Shown one piece after another: positions 1 to 8,937 of a stretch of DNA of 64,000 nt. The notes under the pieces were generated by a model, which saw only the letters and a list, made by a program, of their open reading frames with translations, made no database searches and was not told the origin of the DNA. The position numbers and the translations under genes were made by a program. Origin of the DNA: Paraburkholderia sprentiae WSM5005 (GTDB taxonomy: Bacteria > Pseudomonadota > Gammaproteobacteria > Burkholderiales > Burkholderiaceae); NCBI RefSeq assembly GCF_001865575.2, contig NZ_CP017562.2:1302001-1366000 (forward strand), given 5' to 3'. Within the stretch, counting starts at the first letter, position 1; every line of letters starts with the position of its first letter.

Positions 1-226
1 TCTCGACGACGACGATGTCGGACAGCAGCGGCTGCTCGCGCAGCGTCAGAAACTGGTCGTACACCAGCTGATCGATGCCGATGCCGATGCGCCCGAACGA
101 CGTCAGCAGAATCACCACGAGGCCGAGACAGCCGACGCTGACCCACTCGATCAGAAAGCGCCGGCCGGCACGCCGTCCGAAACGGGCGCGCGGGTCGAGG
201 CTCAGTCGCGTGGAAGTGGCGTGCAA
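1..226 (-). CDS. CHASE2-domain sensor protein, N-terminal part
   Basis: Partial gene running off the left edge. The visible translation starts at a TTG at 226 and shows a basic N-terminus, then a membrane helix (RFLIEWVSVGCLGLVVILL) followed by IDQLVYDQFLTLREQP and a hydrophobic strand ending IVVVE. This is how CHASE2 extracellular sensor domains begin, usually fused to an adenylate cyclase or histidine kinase. It lies downstream of the FecR/LysM gene on the same strand, so response regulator, FecR protein and CHASE2 protein probably form one signalling operon. The output domain lies outside the window, so enzyme type is not known. The TTG start is the best in-frame candidate; no ATG is present upstream in frame. 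Confidence 0.6.
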   Translation of the reverse strand, partial: MHATSTRLSLDPRARFGRRAGRRFLIEWVSVGCLGLVVILLTSFGRIGIGIDQLVYDQFLTLREQPLLSDIVVVE

Positions 227-293
227 GGGGCGATGTGGTCGGCAACGAGAGGATGGGGCCGGCCAGCCGGCCGGACCCGTGAATCTACCAGCG

Positions 294-1745
294 TTAGCGC
301 GCCAGCGTAAAGGAGCGCACCGGGCTGCTCTTTTCGTAGAAACGGCCGTTGTCGAACTGCTCGGCGACGATCGTCCAGTAGTACATGCCCGGCGGCAGAT
401 CCCGGACCACGAGTTCGCCGCCCGGCAGGTCGGTGCGATCGATCACCGGATTGCTCAGGTCGGCGGTCTTCGCGAGCACGAAGCGGAAACGCGTCGGCAC
501 GTTGCTGCGGCTGACGAACCAGCGAAATTCGTAGTCGCGGCCACCCGCACGCTGCGCGGACGAAGCGTCCAGCCCCAGCTGGCGGCGCTCGAACGCGTAC
601 ACGCTCGGCACCCCGTCGAGGCCGTTGCTATCGGTCGATGCAACGCGCACGAAGTAGGTGCCGTCAGGCAGATCGCCGAAGTCGGCGTGCGGCGCGCTCA
701 CGCGCAGGTCGCGCACCAGGTCGAGCTGATCGGCGTCGTGCGAAATCTGCAGCCGATAGCCGACCGCGTGCTCGGCCGGGTCGACGTCGAACGCGACGCT
801 CTGGCCGTCCTGCACGCGCGCCGGCCACGCGAGCGCGGGTGCCGGCAACAGCTGGACCGGACTGCCGACCGCGCCGCCCGAGGGCGTGACGTTGCCGAAG
901 TCCGCTTTGACCAGCTGCTCGGACGCCTGCAACGGCATGCCCGGCGCCGGCGCGGCGCTCTGGCCATGCTGCGTGGCCGGATCGACGCCGACCGCACCGT
1001 CGAGCACGGCCACCGCGGTTGTCTGCGTGCCGCCGTCGTAGTCGACGCGAAAACGCGTGCCGCGCACCCCCGCGACCACCGAAGGCGAACGGATCTGGAA
1101 GCGATCGTCGCGTCGCGTCGCATGCGTGACCCGGCTCTCGACTTCGCCGGCGCGCAGATCGAAGATGCGATCGGCCGCGCCGGTTAGCGTGACGTGCCGC
1201 AGTTTGTCGATGTCGAGTTCGCCGTTCTGTGCGACCGTCACGTACGAGCCGTCGGGCAGCTCGAGCGTCGCGAAGCCGTTCGCGCCGGTGCGCAAGCGAT
1301 CGCCTTCGCCAAGCGTCTCACCGGTTTTCAGCGGCAGATAAGGGCTCGAGGAGAACGCGTGCTCGACCGGACCGCTGCTTGCGACCACCCGAGCCGTGTC
1401 CCGATCCTGGCGCAGACGTCCGGACGGCAGACGCAGCACGATGCCGGCCGCCATGCGGCGCGGTGCGGGCACGTGATTGAGGCTGCTCAACAGCGCCCAG
1501 TCGGTCGGGTCCGCCATGTAGCGAGCGGCGATGTCGTACAGCGTGTCGCCTTCGTGCGTCGTGTAGGAAGCGTAGAGCGCCGGCGTCTTCGCACCGGCCT
1601 TGCCGCGCGCGGGCTGCGCGTGCGCGAGCGCGCTGCAGCCGGCCGTAGCCGTTGTCATCAGACAGGCAACCGCAAGCCAGGCAGCGGCACGTCGGCCGGA
1701 CATGGCGGCGCTGCCCGACGCTGCCACATCTGCCCAGGCCCTCAC
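294..1745 (-). CDS. FecR-domain protein with LysM motif
   Basis: 483 codons. A hydrophobic export signal (about residues 20-40, ending near TAGCSALAHAQ, possibly a weak lipobox) is followed by a LysM peptidoglycan-binding motif at about 60-108 (HEGDTLYDIAARYM) and a FecR domain at about 115-240 (GETLGEGDRLRTGANG). The C-terminal half has Fn3-like beta repeats (DPAEHAVGYRLQIS, LPDGTYFVRVAS). Likely a periplasmic cell-wall-attached scaffold or signal protein. It begins at an ATG overlapping the stop of the upstream response-regulator gene (ATGA), so the two are co-translated; an internal Met at residue 15 is an alternative start. The CHASE2 gene follows. Substrate or ligand cannot be inferred. 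Confidence 0.8.
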   Translation of the reverse strand: MRAWADVAASGSAAMSGRRAAAWLAVACLMTTATAGCSALAHAQPARGKAGAKTPALYASYTTHEGDTLYDIAARYMADPTDWALLSSLNHVPAPRRMAAGIVLRLPSGRLRQDRDTARVVASSGPVEHAFSSSPYLPLKTGETLGEGDRLRTGANGFATLELPDGSYVTVAQNGELDIDKLRHVTLTGAADRIFDLRAGEVESRVTHATRRDDRFQIRSPSVVAGVRGTRFRVDYDGGTQTTAVAVLDGAVGVDPATQHGQSAAPAPGMPLQASEQLVKADFGNVTPSGGAVGSPVQLLPAPALAWPARVQDGQSVAFDVDPAEHAVGYRLQISHDADQLDLVRDLRVSAPHADFGDLPDGTYFVRVASTDSNGLDGVPSVYAFERRQLGLDASSAQRAGGRDYEFRWFVSRSNVPTRFRFVLAKTADLSNPVIDRTDLPGGELVVRDLPPGMYYWTIVAEQFDNGRFYEKSSPVRSFTLAR

Positions 1746-2482
1746 GCCCCCCCCGCTTCTTCGGTAGGTTCGTCGTCGTCGGCCGGCGGCGCATCGGCTT
1801 CGATCCGCTCGAGACGGTAACCATAGCCGTAGATCGGCGTGAGCCGATAACCGTGCTCCGGGCGCAGACCGAGCTTGCTGCGCAACATCGACACGTGAGT
1901 GTCCATCGTGCGCGACGGGATGTCGGTGGCCTGCTTCCAGATCACGTCGAGAATGTGCGCGCGCGACAGCGGGCGGCTCATATGCTGGAACAACAGCAGC
2001 GCGAGTTCGAACTCCTTCTGCGTGACGGAGACCGGCGTGCCGCGCACGACGACGTGCTTGGCGCTCAGGTCGAACTCGAACTCGCCGAACACTTCCCGGG
2101 TGGCCGGCGGCTTCAGGTAATAGGCGCGGCGCAGCAGCGAGCCGACCCGCGCGAGCAACACCCCGGCCGACACCGGCTTGACGAGATAGTCGTCCGCACC
2201 GGTATTCAGAATCGAAGTGATGTCCGTTTCGCGGCTGCGGCTCGTCATGAACAGCACCGGCAGGCGCTCCGACAGGCTTTCGCGCACCCAGCGCAACACT
2301 TCTTCGCCGGACATGTCCGGAACGTTCCAGTCGAGCACCAGCAGATCGAACGTCTGGCGGCGCAATTGGCGCACCAGTTCGCGCCCTGCGCTATACGCAT
2401 GACAGACGTGTCCAGCGGCGGACAGCGTTTGACATACAAGATCGGCTTGAGCCGAATCATCATCGAGCACTGCAATTCTCAT
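1742..2482 (-). CDS. OmpR/PhoB-family response regulator
   Basis: 246 residues starting MRIAVLDDDS. The N-terminal receiver domain (1-120) has the acidic pocket DDD at 7-9, the phospho-acceptor D51 (LLVLDWNVPDMSG) and the conserved Lys in DDYLVKP. The C-terminal winged-helix effector domain (about 130-230) contains VTQKEFELALLLFQ and the TMDTHVSMLRSKLGL recognition helix. It probably controls transcription in response to a histidine kinase that is not in view. A longer reading frame extends upstream, but MRIAVLDDD is the normal start of this family. The stop overlaps the FecR gene start by ATGA, giving translational coupling. Confidence 0.92.
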   Translation of the reverse strand: MRIAVLDDDSAQADLVCQTLSAAGHVCHAYSAGRELVRQLRRQTFDLLVLDWNVPDMSGEEVLRWVRESLSERLPVLFMTSRSRETDITSILNTGADDYLVKPVSAGVLLARVGSLLRRAYYLKPPATREVFGEFEFDLSAKHVVVRGTPVSVTQKEFELALLLFQHMSRPLSRAHILDVIWKQATDIPSRTMDTHVSMLRSKLGLRPEHGYRLTPIYGYGYRLERIEADAPPADDDEPTEEAGGA

Positions 2483-3397
2483 AAAACCCCACAACGCAAC
2501 AGCGCCTTCGTGGCTGACGTCCGGCAAACCGGCTGACGAGCGGGATGACGGCGCAGCACCGCCAATCCGGCTTCCCCAATAAACTTTGGCGGCTACTTTT
2601 CTGACTAATGGTCCCTCGCCTTACCCCGCAATGTCGCTGTTTCGTGAAGTCGAAATCAGCGAATATATGGGATTGCCATCGCAATTATGCACGGCAGATC
2701 ATGATAATCGAAAACCCTCTTGTTTCACGTTTGTCGCGTGTCGGCAATCCGCCGCAAGAAATCCTGATTGGAAGCGGTCAACGCGCATTTAAAGTTTCGC
2801 CGGTCTGCCAGCACTGGCCGGCGCCTGCGGGGAAGCGACAGTTGAGACGGCAAACCCTTGCCCGAGCGGCTTTTGGCTGCGTCCGCTCATCCGCTTTAAG
2901 ATTCCCGCCAAGTACGTTTATTTAACAATTGCGGGCTCAGTATAAGAATAATCTGAGAACAAATCGTTTAAACATTGTTAGATCTGGCCGGGCGCCAGTT
3001 GTCATTTGACGCGATCGGCATGATCCGGCAAGAGGCTGAAACCTGCACATCGCGGGCAAAAAAAATGCGGCGCCACTCCTGTCGAAGCAACGCCGCCCAA
3101 AAACACTACACACGCTCGCCGGGGTCTAACCGCGCGAGTAAGGTCACATTAGCCCGCCAGAAAATCGTGCTCAAGACGAAACAACTGCCGTTGTAACCGT
3201 TGTCGAAGTAGTTATTACGGGACAGCCGACGGACATTGGCTGATCAGGCCACGCGGCGCGAGGTCGAAATTGGTATGAGTTGAATCGCGTTCGCGGTGGA
3301 TTTACATACCCAGACGTTTTGTTACAGTCTGGTCCGCTTCGGTGTTGGGCCCGCGCATCGGATTACCTGGCCGCCGTTCCGCCGCTGGCTCGCACCG
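2483..3397. other. Intergenic region, no gene recognised
   Basis: About 0.9 kb between the response regulator start and the helicase stop. It is more AT-rich than its neighbours, mainly around 2900-2980. Short open frames here show no family-like sequence or ribosome site. The stretch should hold the promoter of the response-regulator operon and the 3' untranslated region of the helicase. Confidence 0.5.
3058..3107 (-). terminator. Possible intrinsic terminator
   Basis: Arms GCGGCG (3067-3072) and CGCCGC (3091-3096) are followed, on the minus strand, by a run of eight T. Orientation fits termination of transcripts arriving from the helicase gene about 300 bp upstream. The 18-nt loop is long, so this is tentative. 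Confidence 0.4.
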
Positions 3398-6300
3398 TCA
3401 GCGCGCCCCTTCGATTTCCGGCATCGGCGCGAACAGCGCGTCCAGATCGTCGTCCGAGAACTTCGCGGCGCCGGCCGCGTCTTCCGCGAGAATGCTGTCC
3501 GCGAGCCCGGCCTTGTGCGCCTGCAGTTCGACGATCTTTTCCTCGATGCTCCCGGCCGCGATCAGTTTGTACACGAACACCGGCTTGTCCTGTCCCAGCC
3601 GATGCGCGCGGTCGGTCGCCTGATTCTCGGCGGCCGGATTCCACCACGGGTCGTAGTGGATCACCGTGTCGGCGGCGGTCAGGTTCAGCCCCACGCCGCC
3701 CGCCTTCAGGCTGATCAGGAACAGCGGCACGTCGCCCCGCTGGAACCGCTCGACCGGCGTCACGCGATCGGCCGTGTCGCCCGTCAGCAACGCATACGGG
3801 ATCGCGGCTTCGTCGAGCGCCTCGGCGATCAGCGCGAGCATGCCGGTGAACTGCGAGAACAGCAGCACGCGGCGTCCCTCCTCGATCAGCTCGGGCAGCA
3901 TCGACAGCAGCAGATCGAGCTTGGCCGAACGCATCGGGCGTGCGCCGCCGTGCGCAGCTGCACCGTCCGCGACACCGCTCGCCATGCGCATGAGCCGGGG
4001 ATCGCAACACACCTGACGCAGCTTCAGCAACGCGTCCAGCACGATGATGTGGCTGCGCGCGAGCCCCTGCGCGCTGACCGCCGCGCGCACCTTCTGCTGC
4101 ATCGCCGTACGCACGGTTTCGTACAGGTCGCGCTGCGCGCCTTCGAGATCGACCGGACACACGATCGTCGTCTTCGGCGGCAACTCCTTCGCGACTTCGT
4201 CCTTGCGACGGCGAAGCATGAACGGCCGGATGCGGCGCGCGAGCAACGCGCGGCGCACGTCGTCGCCGTTCTTTTCGATCGGATTGCGCCAGCGTCGGGT
4301 GAAGTCCTTCTGGCTGCCGAGGAAGCCCGGCAGCAGAAAATCGAACTGCGACCACAGCTCGCCGAGATGATTCTCGAGCGGCGTGCCCGTCAGACACAGC
4401 CGATGTCGCGCGCGCAAGCCGCGAATCGCCTGCGCAGCCTTGGTGGTCGCGTTCTTCACGTACTGCGCTTCGTCGAGAATCAGCAGATGGTAGTCGTGCC
4501 CGGCGAGCACCTTCTGATCGCGCCACAGCAGCGCGTAAGTGGTCAGGATCAGTTCGTGTTCGCCGATCTGCTCGAAGCGCTCCTTCCTCTGCGGCCCGTT
4601 CAGCACCAGCACCTTCAACGCCGGTGCGAAGCGGCGCGCCTCCTCGCGCCAGTTGTGCACGAGGGTGGTCGGCACGACGATCAGCGCGGGATGCGTGAGC
4701 CGCCCCGCTTCTTTCTCCGCCAGAATGTGCGCGAGCGTCTGGATGGTTTTGCCAAGCCCCATGTCGTCGGCGAGCACGCCGGCCAGATCCTGTTCGCGCA
4801 GGAACTGCATCCAGTTCAGGCCCTGGTGCTGATACGCGCGCAGCTCGGCCTGCAGACCGCGCGGCACCGGCACTTCGCGCAGACCCGCACCGGCTTGCAG
4901 ACGACGCGCAAGCGCGCGGATCGAGTCGTCGCCGCTGAATTGCCAGCGGCCGGTGTCGTGCAGCGCATCGAGGCGGCCGGCATCGACCGCGGGCACGCGC
5001 AGCGGCGCGCCTTCGGCCAGCGCGCCGCTGAGCGAATCGAACAGATCGACCAGCACCCGCACCACCGGCTTCAGACGATCGGCGCGCAGCCGCAGGCGCT
5101 TGTTCTCCTCGGTTTTCAGCTCGATCGGCTCGTCGTCGCGGATGCTCTCCAGCGCGCCAGACAGCCAGCGCCGGTCGCGTCGGAACAGATCGGCCAGCAG
5201 CGGCTCGAGCCGCACATTGCGCTCGCCGACGCGGATGCCCATCTCCAGATCGAACCAGCCGTCGCCGGCTTGCTGCGCGGTGCCGTCGATCGCGTCGATC
5301 TCGATCACGTTGTAGCGAAACTCCGGCGCCATCGTCACGCGCCAGCCCTTCGCGACCAGATCCGGCACCGCTTCGTTGACGAACTCGGACCACGCGTCGC
5401 TGTCGGGCAGGCCGAGCATCGTGTCGGGCAACAGGCGCGACGCGTGCATGTTGCGCGTCGGCACCTTTTGCAGACCGGTCTTGCGTAATTCGAGCAGACG
5501 CTTTTTCTCGGCGTCGTAGCGCCGGCGGATATGGATCACGTCGCCGCCTGGCAGCGGCACCAGCGTCACGCTGCTGTCGGCATTGATGCTGACCCCGTCG
5601 TAGTCGAAGCTCGCGGCGGCCAGTTCGACCGCGGCGGACTTGCGCTCGGCTGCCTTCGCAGTTTTCGCCGCTTTCAACGCCTTCGGCATGCCGGGCAGCG
5701 CGTGGCTGTTCAGCGTCAGCACCGGCACCGGCTCGACGTCGATTACGCGAATCGCGGGGGCGTCGTGGGTGGGCGGCAGCGGTAGTTCGGGCGCGATCTC
5801 GCGCAACACCGATGCAACGAGCGGCGCCTCGGCGAGCGAGATCGGCGGCATCGCGAGGTAGTCGGGCAGTTGCTGGAACGGCAGCGAGAGCGGCACGACG
5901 CCCGCTTCGTTGGCGACGCCGTCCACGTACCAGACCGGCTCGGTCGGCAGCACCATGCTCGCGCGCGGTTCCGTGCGCAGCACCGGGCGCAGGCGCTCGT
6001 CGGCGAGCGGCTCCCACTCGATGCGGCCAGGGCGGTCGGCGGCGCGCGCGAGCGGCGTCGGTCCGGCCTGGCCCGGCGCGGTCCTGAAGTCGAAGAACAG
6101 GCGCCCGGTCGCGATCAGCTTCTGCAGCGTCTGTCCGCCGCTCGTGCCGCGCAACACGAACTGGCCAAGATCCTCGCGCGAGCGGCCGAGCCACAGGCCG
6201 CGCAGGATCGACAGATCTTCGTCGGACACGAAGCGCGGTTGCCTGAGCAGCGCGCCTTCGATGTCCTCCCAGTTGTCGCCGACTTCGACGATCACGCCTT

Positions 6301-6880
6301 GCGCGTCGCAGCGCGCGCGATGCAGCACGACCTCGTGATGCATATGGAAACGCGACCAGTTGAGCCGATAGGCGAGCGTTTCCTTGCGCGCGGCGAGCAC
6401 CTTGCGGGCCGCATCTTTGTCGGCGGCGGCGTCGGCCGCGCGGGCGCGGGCGCGAAAACGCTCGAGCCAGCTGACCAGTTCCGGGCGCACGGCGGGCGAT
6501 GGAGACGGCGGCGCGCCCGGGACCGTCATCCGTCGCGCGATGAACGCCTCCGACGTGGCGGGGTCGCTGTCATCCTCGACCTGCGTGATGTGATCCATCT
6601 CGTCGTGGTAATCGAGTTGCGCGAGCAGCAGCGCCGCAACGTGCTTGCAATTGCGGCCGACCGGGCACGTGCATTCGCCCACCGCCCACGGCGACCCGCC
6701 ATCGGTACGAAAGTGCACCCGCGTCCGGTACGGCCGCGGCTGCGAGCCCTGCACGTTACCCGACAGGGTCTCGCCCTGCCATTTGACGTTGCTGACCGCA
6801 CCCACCGAGCGCGCCTTGGCGACGGTCCGCTCACCGAGCCAATCCGCAATCCTTTCCCGATCGAAGAAAACTGACGACAT
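3398..6880 (-). CDS. SWIM zinc-finger SNF2-family DEAD/DEAH helicase
   Basis: 1160 residues. The N-terminus has a SWIM zinc-binding motif (C70-x-C72...C78-x-H80, in CTCPVGRNCKH). A long middle region follows, then a SNF2 ATPase core: Walker A DDMGLGKT with the lysine near residue 711, DEAQ box LLILDEAQYVKN, the SNF2 signature CLTGTPLENHLGELWSQFDFL, and a C-terminal helicase lobe with ATDRAHRLGQDKPVFVYKL. Such proteins are ATP-driven DNA translocases of about 1100 residues that remodel protein-DNA complexes; the precise bacterial role is uncertain. It stands alone on this strand. Long open frames in other phases overlap it, an effect of high GC. Confidence 0.92.
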   Translation of the reverse strand: MSSVFFDRERIADWLGERTVAKARSVGAVSNVKWQGETLSGNVQGSQPRPYRTRVHFRTDGGSPWAVGECTCPVGRNCKHVAALLLAQLDYHDEMDHITQVEDDSDPATSEAFIARRMTVPGAPPSPSPAVRPELVSWLERFRARARAADAAADKDAARKVLAARKETLAYRLNWSRFHMHHEVVLHRARCDAQGVIVEVGDNWEDIEGALLRQPRFVSDEDLSILRGLWLGRSREDLGQFVLRGTSGGQTLQKLIATGRLFFDFRTAPGQAGPTPLARAADRPGRIEWEPLADERLRPVLRTEPRASMVLPTEPVWYVDGVANEAGVVPLSLPFQQLPDYLAMPPISLAEAPLVASVLREIAPELPLPPTHDAPAIRVIDVEPVPVLTLNSHALPGMPKALKAAKTAKAAERKSAAVELAAASFDYDGVSINADSSVTLVPLPGGDVIHIRRRYDAEKKRLLELRKTGLQKVPTRNMHASRLLPDTMLGLPDSDAWSEFVNEAVPDLVAKGWRVTMAPEFRYNVIEIDAIDGTAQQAGDGWFDLEMGIRVGERNVRLEPLLADLFRRDRRWLSGALESIRDDEPIELKTEENKRLRLRADRLKPVVRVLVDLFDSLSGALAEGAPLRVPAVDAGRLDALHDTGRWQFSGDDSIRALARRLQAGAGLREVPVPRGLQAELRAYQHQGLNWMQFLREQDLAGVLADDMGLGKTIQTLAHILAEKEAGRLTHPALIVVPTTLVHNWREEARRFAPALKVLVLNGPQRKERFEQIGEHELILTTYALLWRDQKVLAGHDYHLLILDEAQYVKNATTKAAQAIRGLRARHRLCLTGTPLENHLGELWSQFDFLLPGFLGSQKDFTRRWRNPIEKNGDDVRRALLARRIRPFMLRRRKDEVAKELPPKTTIVCPVDLEGAQRDLYETVRTAMQQKVRAAVSAQGLARSHIIVLDALLKLRQVCCDPRLMRMASGVADGAAAHGGARPMRSAKLDLLLSMLPELIEEGRRVLLFSQFTGMLALIAEALDEAAIPYALLTGDTADRVTPVERFQRGDVPLFLISLKAGGVGLNLTAADTVIHYDPWWNPAAENQATDRAHRLGQDKPVFVYKLIAAGSIEEKIVELQAHKAGLADSILAEDAAGAAKFSDDDLDALFAPMPEIEGAR

Positions 6881-7119
6881 CCGCGTGCATTCCTGTTCAA
6901 ACCGGCGAAGGCAAGCGCGCGCGGGCCATAATCGGGCGCCGCGCGACGCGCGCGCGCGACGCCCGGCCGATTCTGTCGAGCTGCGACTTGCCAGTGATAG
7001 CCGGCCATTTTACGCGTTGGACGAACGTCGCTGGGGCGACCGGTTTGGAGGGTTCGGGAGCGGCCCGGTCAAGCCGCGGCTCCGGCCGGGTTCAGCGCTC
7101 GCCGGTCGCCGACGTTGCT

Positions 7120-7392
7120 TCAATGGGTGCCGACAGCCGGCGCGCCCGAGTTTGCGACGTGGCCGGCGGCGGCCGCCGCCTGAGCGGCGAGCGCCTGTTT
7201 GCGCTGCTCGATCTGCCGTGCGAAGACGGGACTGACATCCGGGTACGACGCGTCGGTGATGTAGTCGAGACCGTTCTGCTGCGCCTCGATCAACTCCTGG
7301 TAGACCTGAGCACGTGTCTTGCCCTGCGCAAACGCGCTCGACGAAGCGGCGAGAACTGCGAACGACAAAGCGACAAACGAAAGCTTTTTCAT
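7120..7392 (-). CDS. DUF4148-family small secreted protein
   Basis: 90 residues with a clear Sec signal peptide (MKKLSFVALSFAVLAASSS, cleavage after AFA) and a mature part carrying TRAQVYQELIEAQQNGL and YPDVSPVF, the pattern of DUF4148 proteins common in Burkholderiaceae. The alanine-rich tail is low complexity. Function unknown; probably periplasmic. It is divergent from the first anti-sigma gene, and its upstream DNA holds a copy of the ECF-type promoter found in front of the neighbouring sigma locus, so it is likely a target of that sigma factor. Confidence 0.88.
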   Translation of the reverse strand: MKKLSFVALSFAVLAASSSAFAQGKTRAQVYQELIEAQQNGLDYITDASYPDVSPVFARQIEQRKQALAAQAAAAAGHVANSGAPAVGTH

Positions 7393-7433
7393 GATCGACT
7401 CCTGTGAGAATTGTGCGGGTTCGCAGCAGGGAG

Positions 7434-7459
7434 AACCATGGGTCGGCGGCGTTTATTCC
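7434..7459 (-). promoter_or_regulatory. ECF-type promoter of the DUF4148 gene
   Basis: On the minus strand GGAATAAA (7459-7452) is followed, 15 nt later, by TGGTT at the position of the -10 GTT. It matches the two plus-strand copies at 7496 and 8307 in sequence and spacing. Confidence 0.5.
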
Positions 7460-7495
7460 TCGATTCGCGGCGTGAAAAAAACATGGCTCAGGCGG

Positions 7496-7522
7496 GGAAT
7501 AAATGCGCACGCAGCCGTGTTT
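7496..7522 (+). promoter_or_regulatory. ECF-type promoter of the first anti-sigma gene
   Basis: GGAATAAATGCGC followed by GTGTT at the spacing expected of an ECF -35/-10 pair, 37 bp before the anti-sigma start. Shares GGAATAAA, ATGCGC and GTGTT with the copy in front of the sigma gene. Confidence 0.55.
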
Positions 7523-7558
7523 GCCGTCGGATAGCCGCAATCAACACCGCGCATCGTC

Positions 7559-8284
7559 ATGACCTCGACCCACCATCCCTGCGGCGCTCCGCCTTCGGAA
7601 GCCGACATTCAGGCCTATGCCGACGGCACGCTGACACCCGAGCGTGCCGCGTCGCTGCGCGACTATCTCGGCAAGCATCCGGCGGAAGCACGGCGTGTGG
7701 CCTTCTACGACCGACTCAACGCACAGATGCAGGCCACGTTTGAGAGCACGGAGAAGCCCCGGCACGGCCACATTGACGGATCGCGCCCGCTGCGCATGCG
7801 CCTGCGACCGGCCGGTCGCGCGCGCCGAACGCTAGTCGCGCTCGTAGCAGTAGCGCTGATGGTGATCGCCGGCAGCGGCTGGCTCGCGGCGACTCAGGTG
7901 TCCGCTCAAGCGCTCGATAACGCCGCCGTGATGGCGCTCGCCGAAGCCACCGCGCGGCCCTTTTCGCCGGCATCGCCGACGCGCGTCGACCCCGCTGCGC
8001 CGGATCTCGGCGCGATCGGCTTGCGCCTCGTCGAGCAACGCGTGCTGCGGCTCGGGCCATGGCAGCGCGCGGACGAACTGGTGTATCTGAACGGCGATCA
8101 GCAGCCGGTGGTGGTGCTGTCGGCCGCGGCGCCGTTTGCGCGCGAAGAGCCGCAGTGGACCGCGCGTCGCATCGGTGAGTTGCGGCTGTTGACGTGGACC
8201 GCGCGGCGGCAGCGCTTCGTCGTCGCGGGCAATGCGCGCACGCACGGGCTGATGCGCGCCGCAGACGTGATGAGCGCACGCTGA
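7559..8284 (+). CDS. Anti-sigma factor, membrane-anchored
   Basis: 241 residues. The N-terminal segment (SEADIQAYADGTLTPERAASLRDYLGKHPAEARRVAFYDRL) is an anti-sigma-like helical domain of the type that binds ECF sigma factors. A single transmembrane helix follows at about 95-115 (TLVALVAVALMVIAGSGWLAA), and the C-terminal part would be periplasmic. It lies upstream of the ECF sigma gene, unlike the usual order, while a second anti-sigma gene lies downstream. No zinc-binding HxxxCxxC motif is visible, so it would be a non-ZAS type. Probably autoregulated through the GGAAT promoter just upstream. Confidence 0.75.
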   Translation: MTSTHHPCGAPPSEADIQAYADGTLTPERAASLRDYLGKHPAEARRVAFYDRLNAQMQATFESTEKPRHGHIDGSRPLRMRLRPAGRARRTLVALVAVALMVIAGSGWLAATQVSAQALDNAAVMALAEATARPFSPASPTRVDPAAPDLGAIGLRLVEQRVLRLGPWQRADELVYLNGDQQPVVVLSAAAPFAREEPQWTARRIGELRLLTWTARRQRFVVAGNARTHGLMRAADVMSAR

Positions 8285-8306
8285 CGCCGTTGCGCGCCGC
8301 CCCTGC

Positions 8307-8331
8307 GGAATAAAATGCGCTGACGGGTGTT
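8307..8331 (+). promoter_or_regulatory. ECF-type promoter of the sigma gene
   Basis: GGAATAAAATGCGC followed by GTGTT, about 88 bp before the sigma-factor ATG. The match with the 7496 copy suggests positive autoregulation. Confidence 0.55.
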
Positions 8332-8418
8332 GGCAGCTCGAACGCATCGTGCGACGGGCAGCCTTCGACCCGCCCGAACGCGAATCGATCCACCCCACGC
8401 CCTTGACCGGGATCAACC

Positions 8419-8937
8419 ATGGATGTCCGTGACGAGCTGATGGAGCACGTGCCGCGTCTGCGGCGCTATGCGCGGGCGCTGATCAACAATCGCGAGCTCG
8501 CCGACGACCTCGTGCAGGACACGCTCGAACGCGCGCTCGGCCGCACCCGTCTGTTCCAGCCGGGCACCGATCTGCGCGCGTGGCTGTTCACGATCATGCA
8601 CAACGTCTTCGCGAATCAGGCGCGCAAGGCGTCGGCGCGCGCGGTCCACATCGCGGTCGACGACGACAGCATCGCCGAAAGCGAGCTCGCGGTGCCGTCG
8701 GGCCAGACCCGTTCGCTCGAAATGCGCGACCTCGATTACGCGCTGCAGCGACTGCCCGTCGAGCAGCGCGAGGTGGTGCTGCTGGTCGGTCTCGAGGAGA
8801 TGAGCTATGCCGATGTCGCACTCGCGCTGAACATTCCGATCGGCACGGTGATGTCGCGGCTGTCGCGCGGACGCGAACGGCTGCGGGCTTTGATGGCGGG
8901 CACCCAGCCCAGCGCGAAATTACAGGTGGTGCGATGA
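8419..8937 (+). CDS. ECF-subfamily RNA polymerase sigma factor
   Basis: 172 residues with sigma region 2 (LINNRELADDLVQDTLERALGR and DLRAWLFTIMHNVFANQARK) and region 4 (YALQRLPVEQREVVLLVGLEEMSYADVALALNIPIGTVMSRLSRGRERL), with no region 1 or 3. This is the normal size and layout of ECF sigma factors. Start ATG at 8419. Its stop overlaps the following anti-sigma gene start (ATGA), so sigma and anti-sigma are co-translated. Three matching promoters around the locus fit the sigma factor's own recognition site. Confidence 0.93.
   Translation: MDVRDELMEHVPRLRRYARALINNRELADDLVQDTLERALGRTRLFQPGTDLRAWLFTIMHNVFANQARKASARAVHIAVDDDSIAESELAVPSGQTRSLEMRDLDYALQRLPVEQREVVLLVGLEEMSYADVALALNIPIGTVMSRLSRGRERLRALMAGTQPSAKLQVVR

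Noticed and set aside
75..1187. 370-codon plus-strand frame
   Set aside because: Antisense shadow of the FecR/LysM gene, Arg/Ala-rich with no family features.
3296..5488. Very long open frame (730 codons) on the plus strand, and a 943-codon one on the minus strand at 3363-6194
   Set aside because: Both overlap the SWIM/SNF2 helicase entirely, are made of low-complexity Arg/Ala/His-rich sequence and show no motif; they arise from high-GC codon bias.
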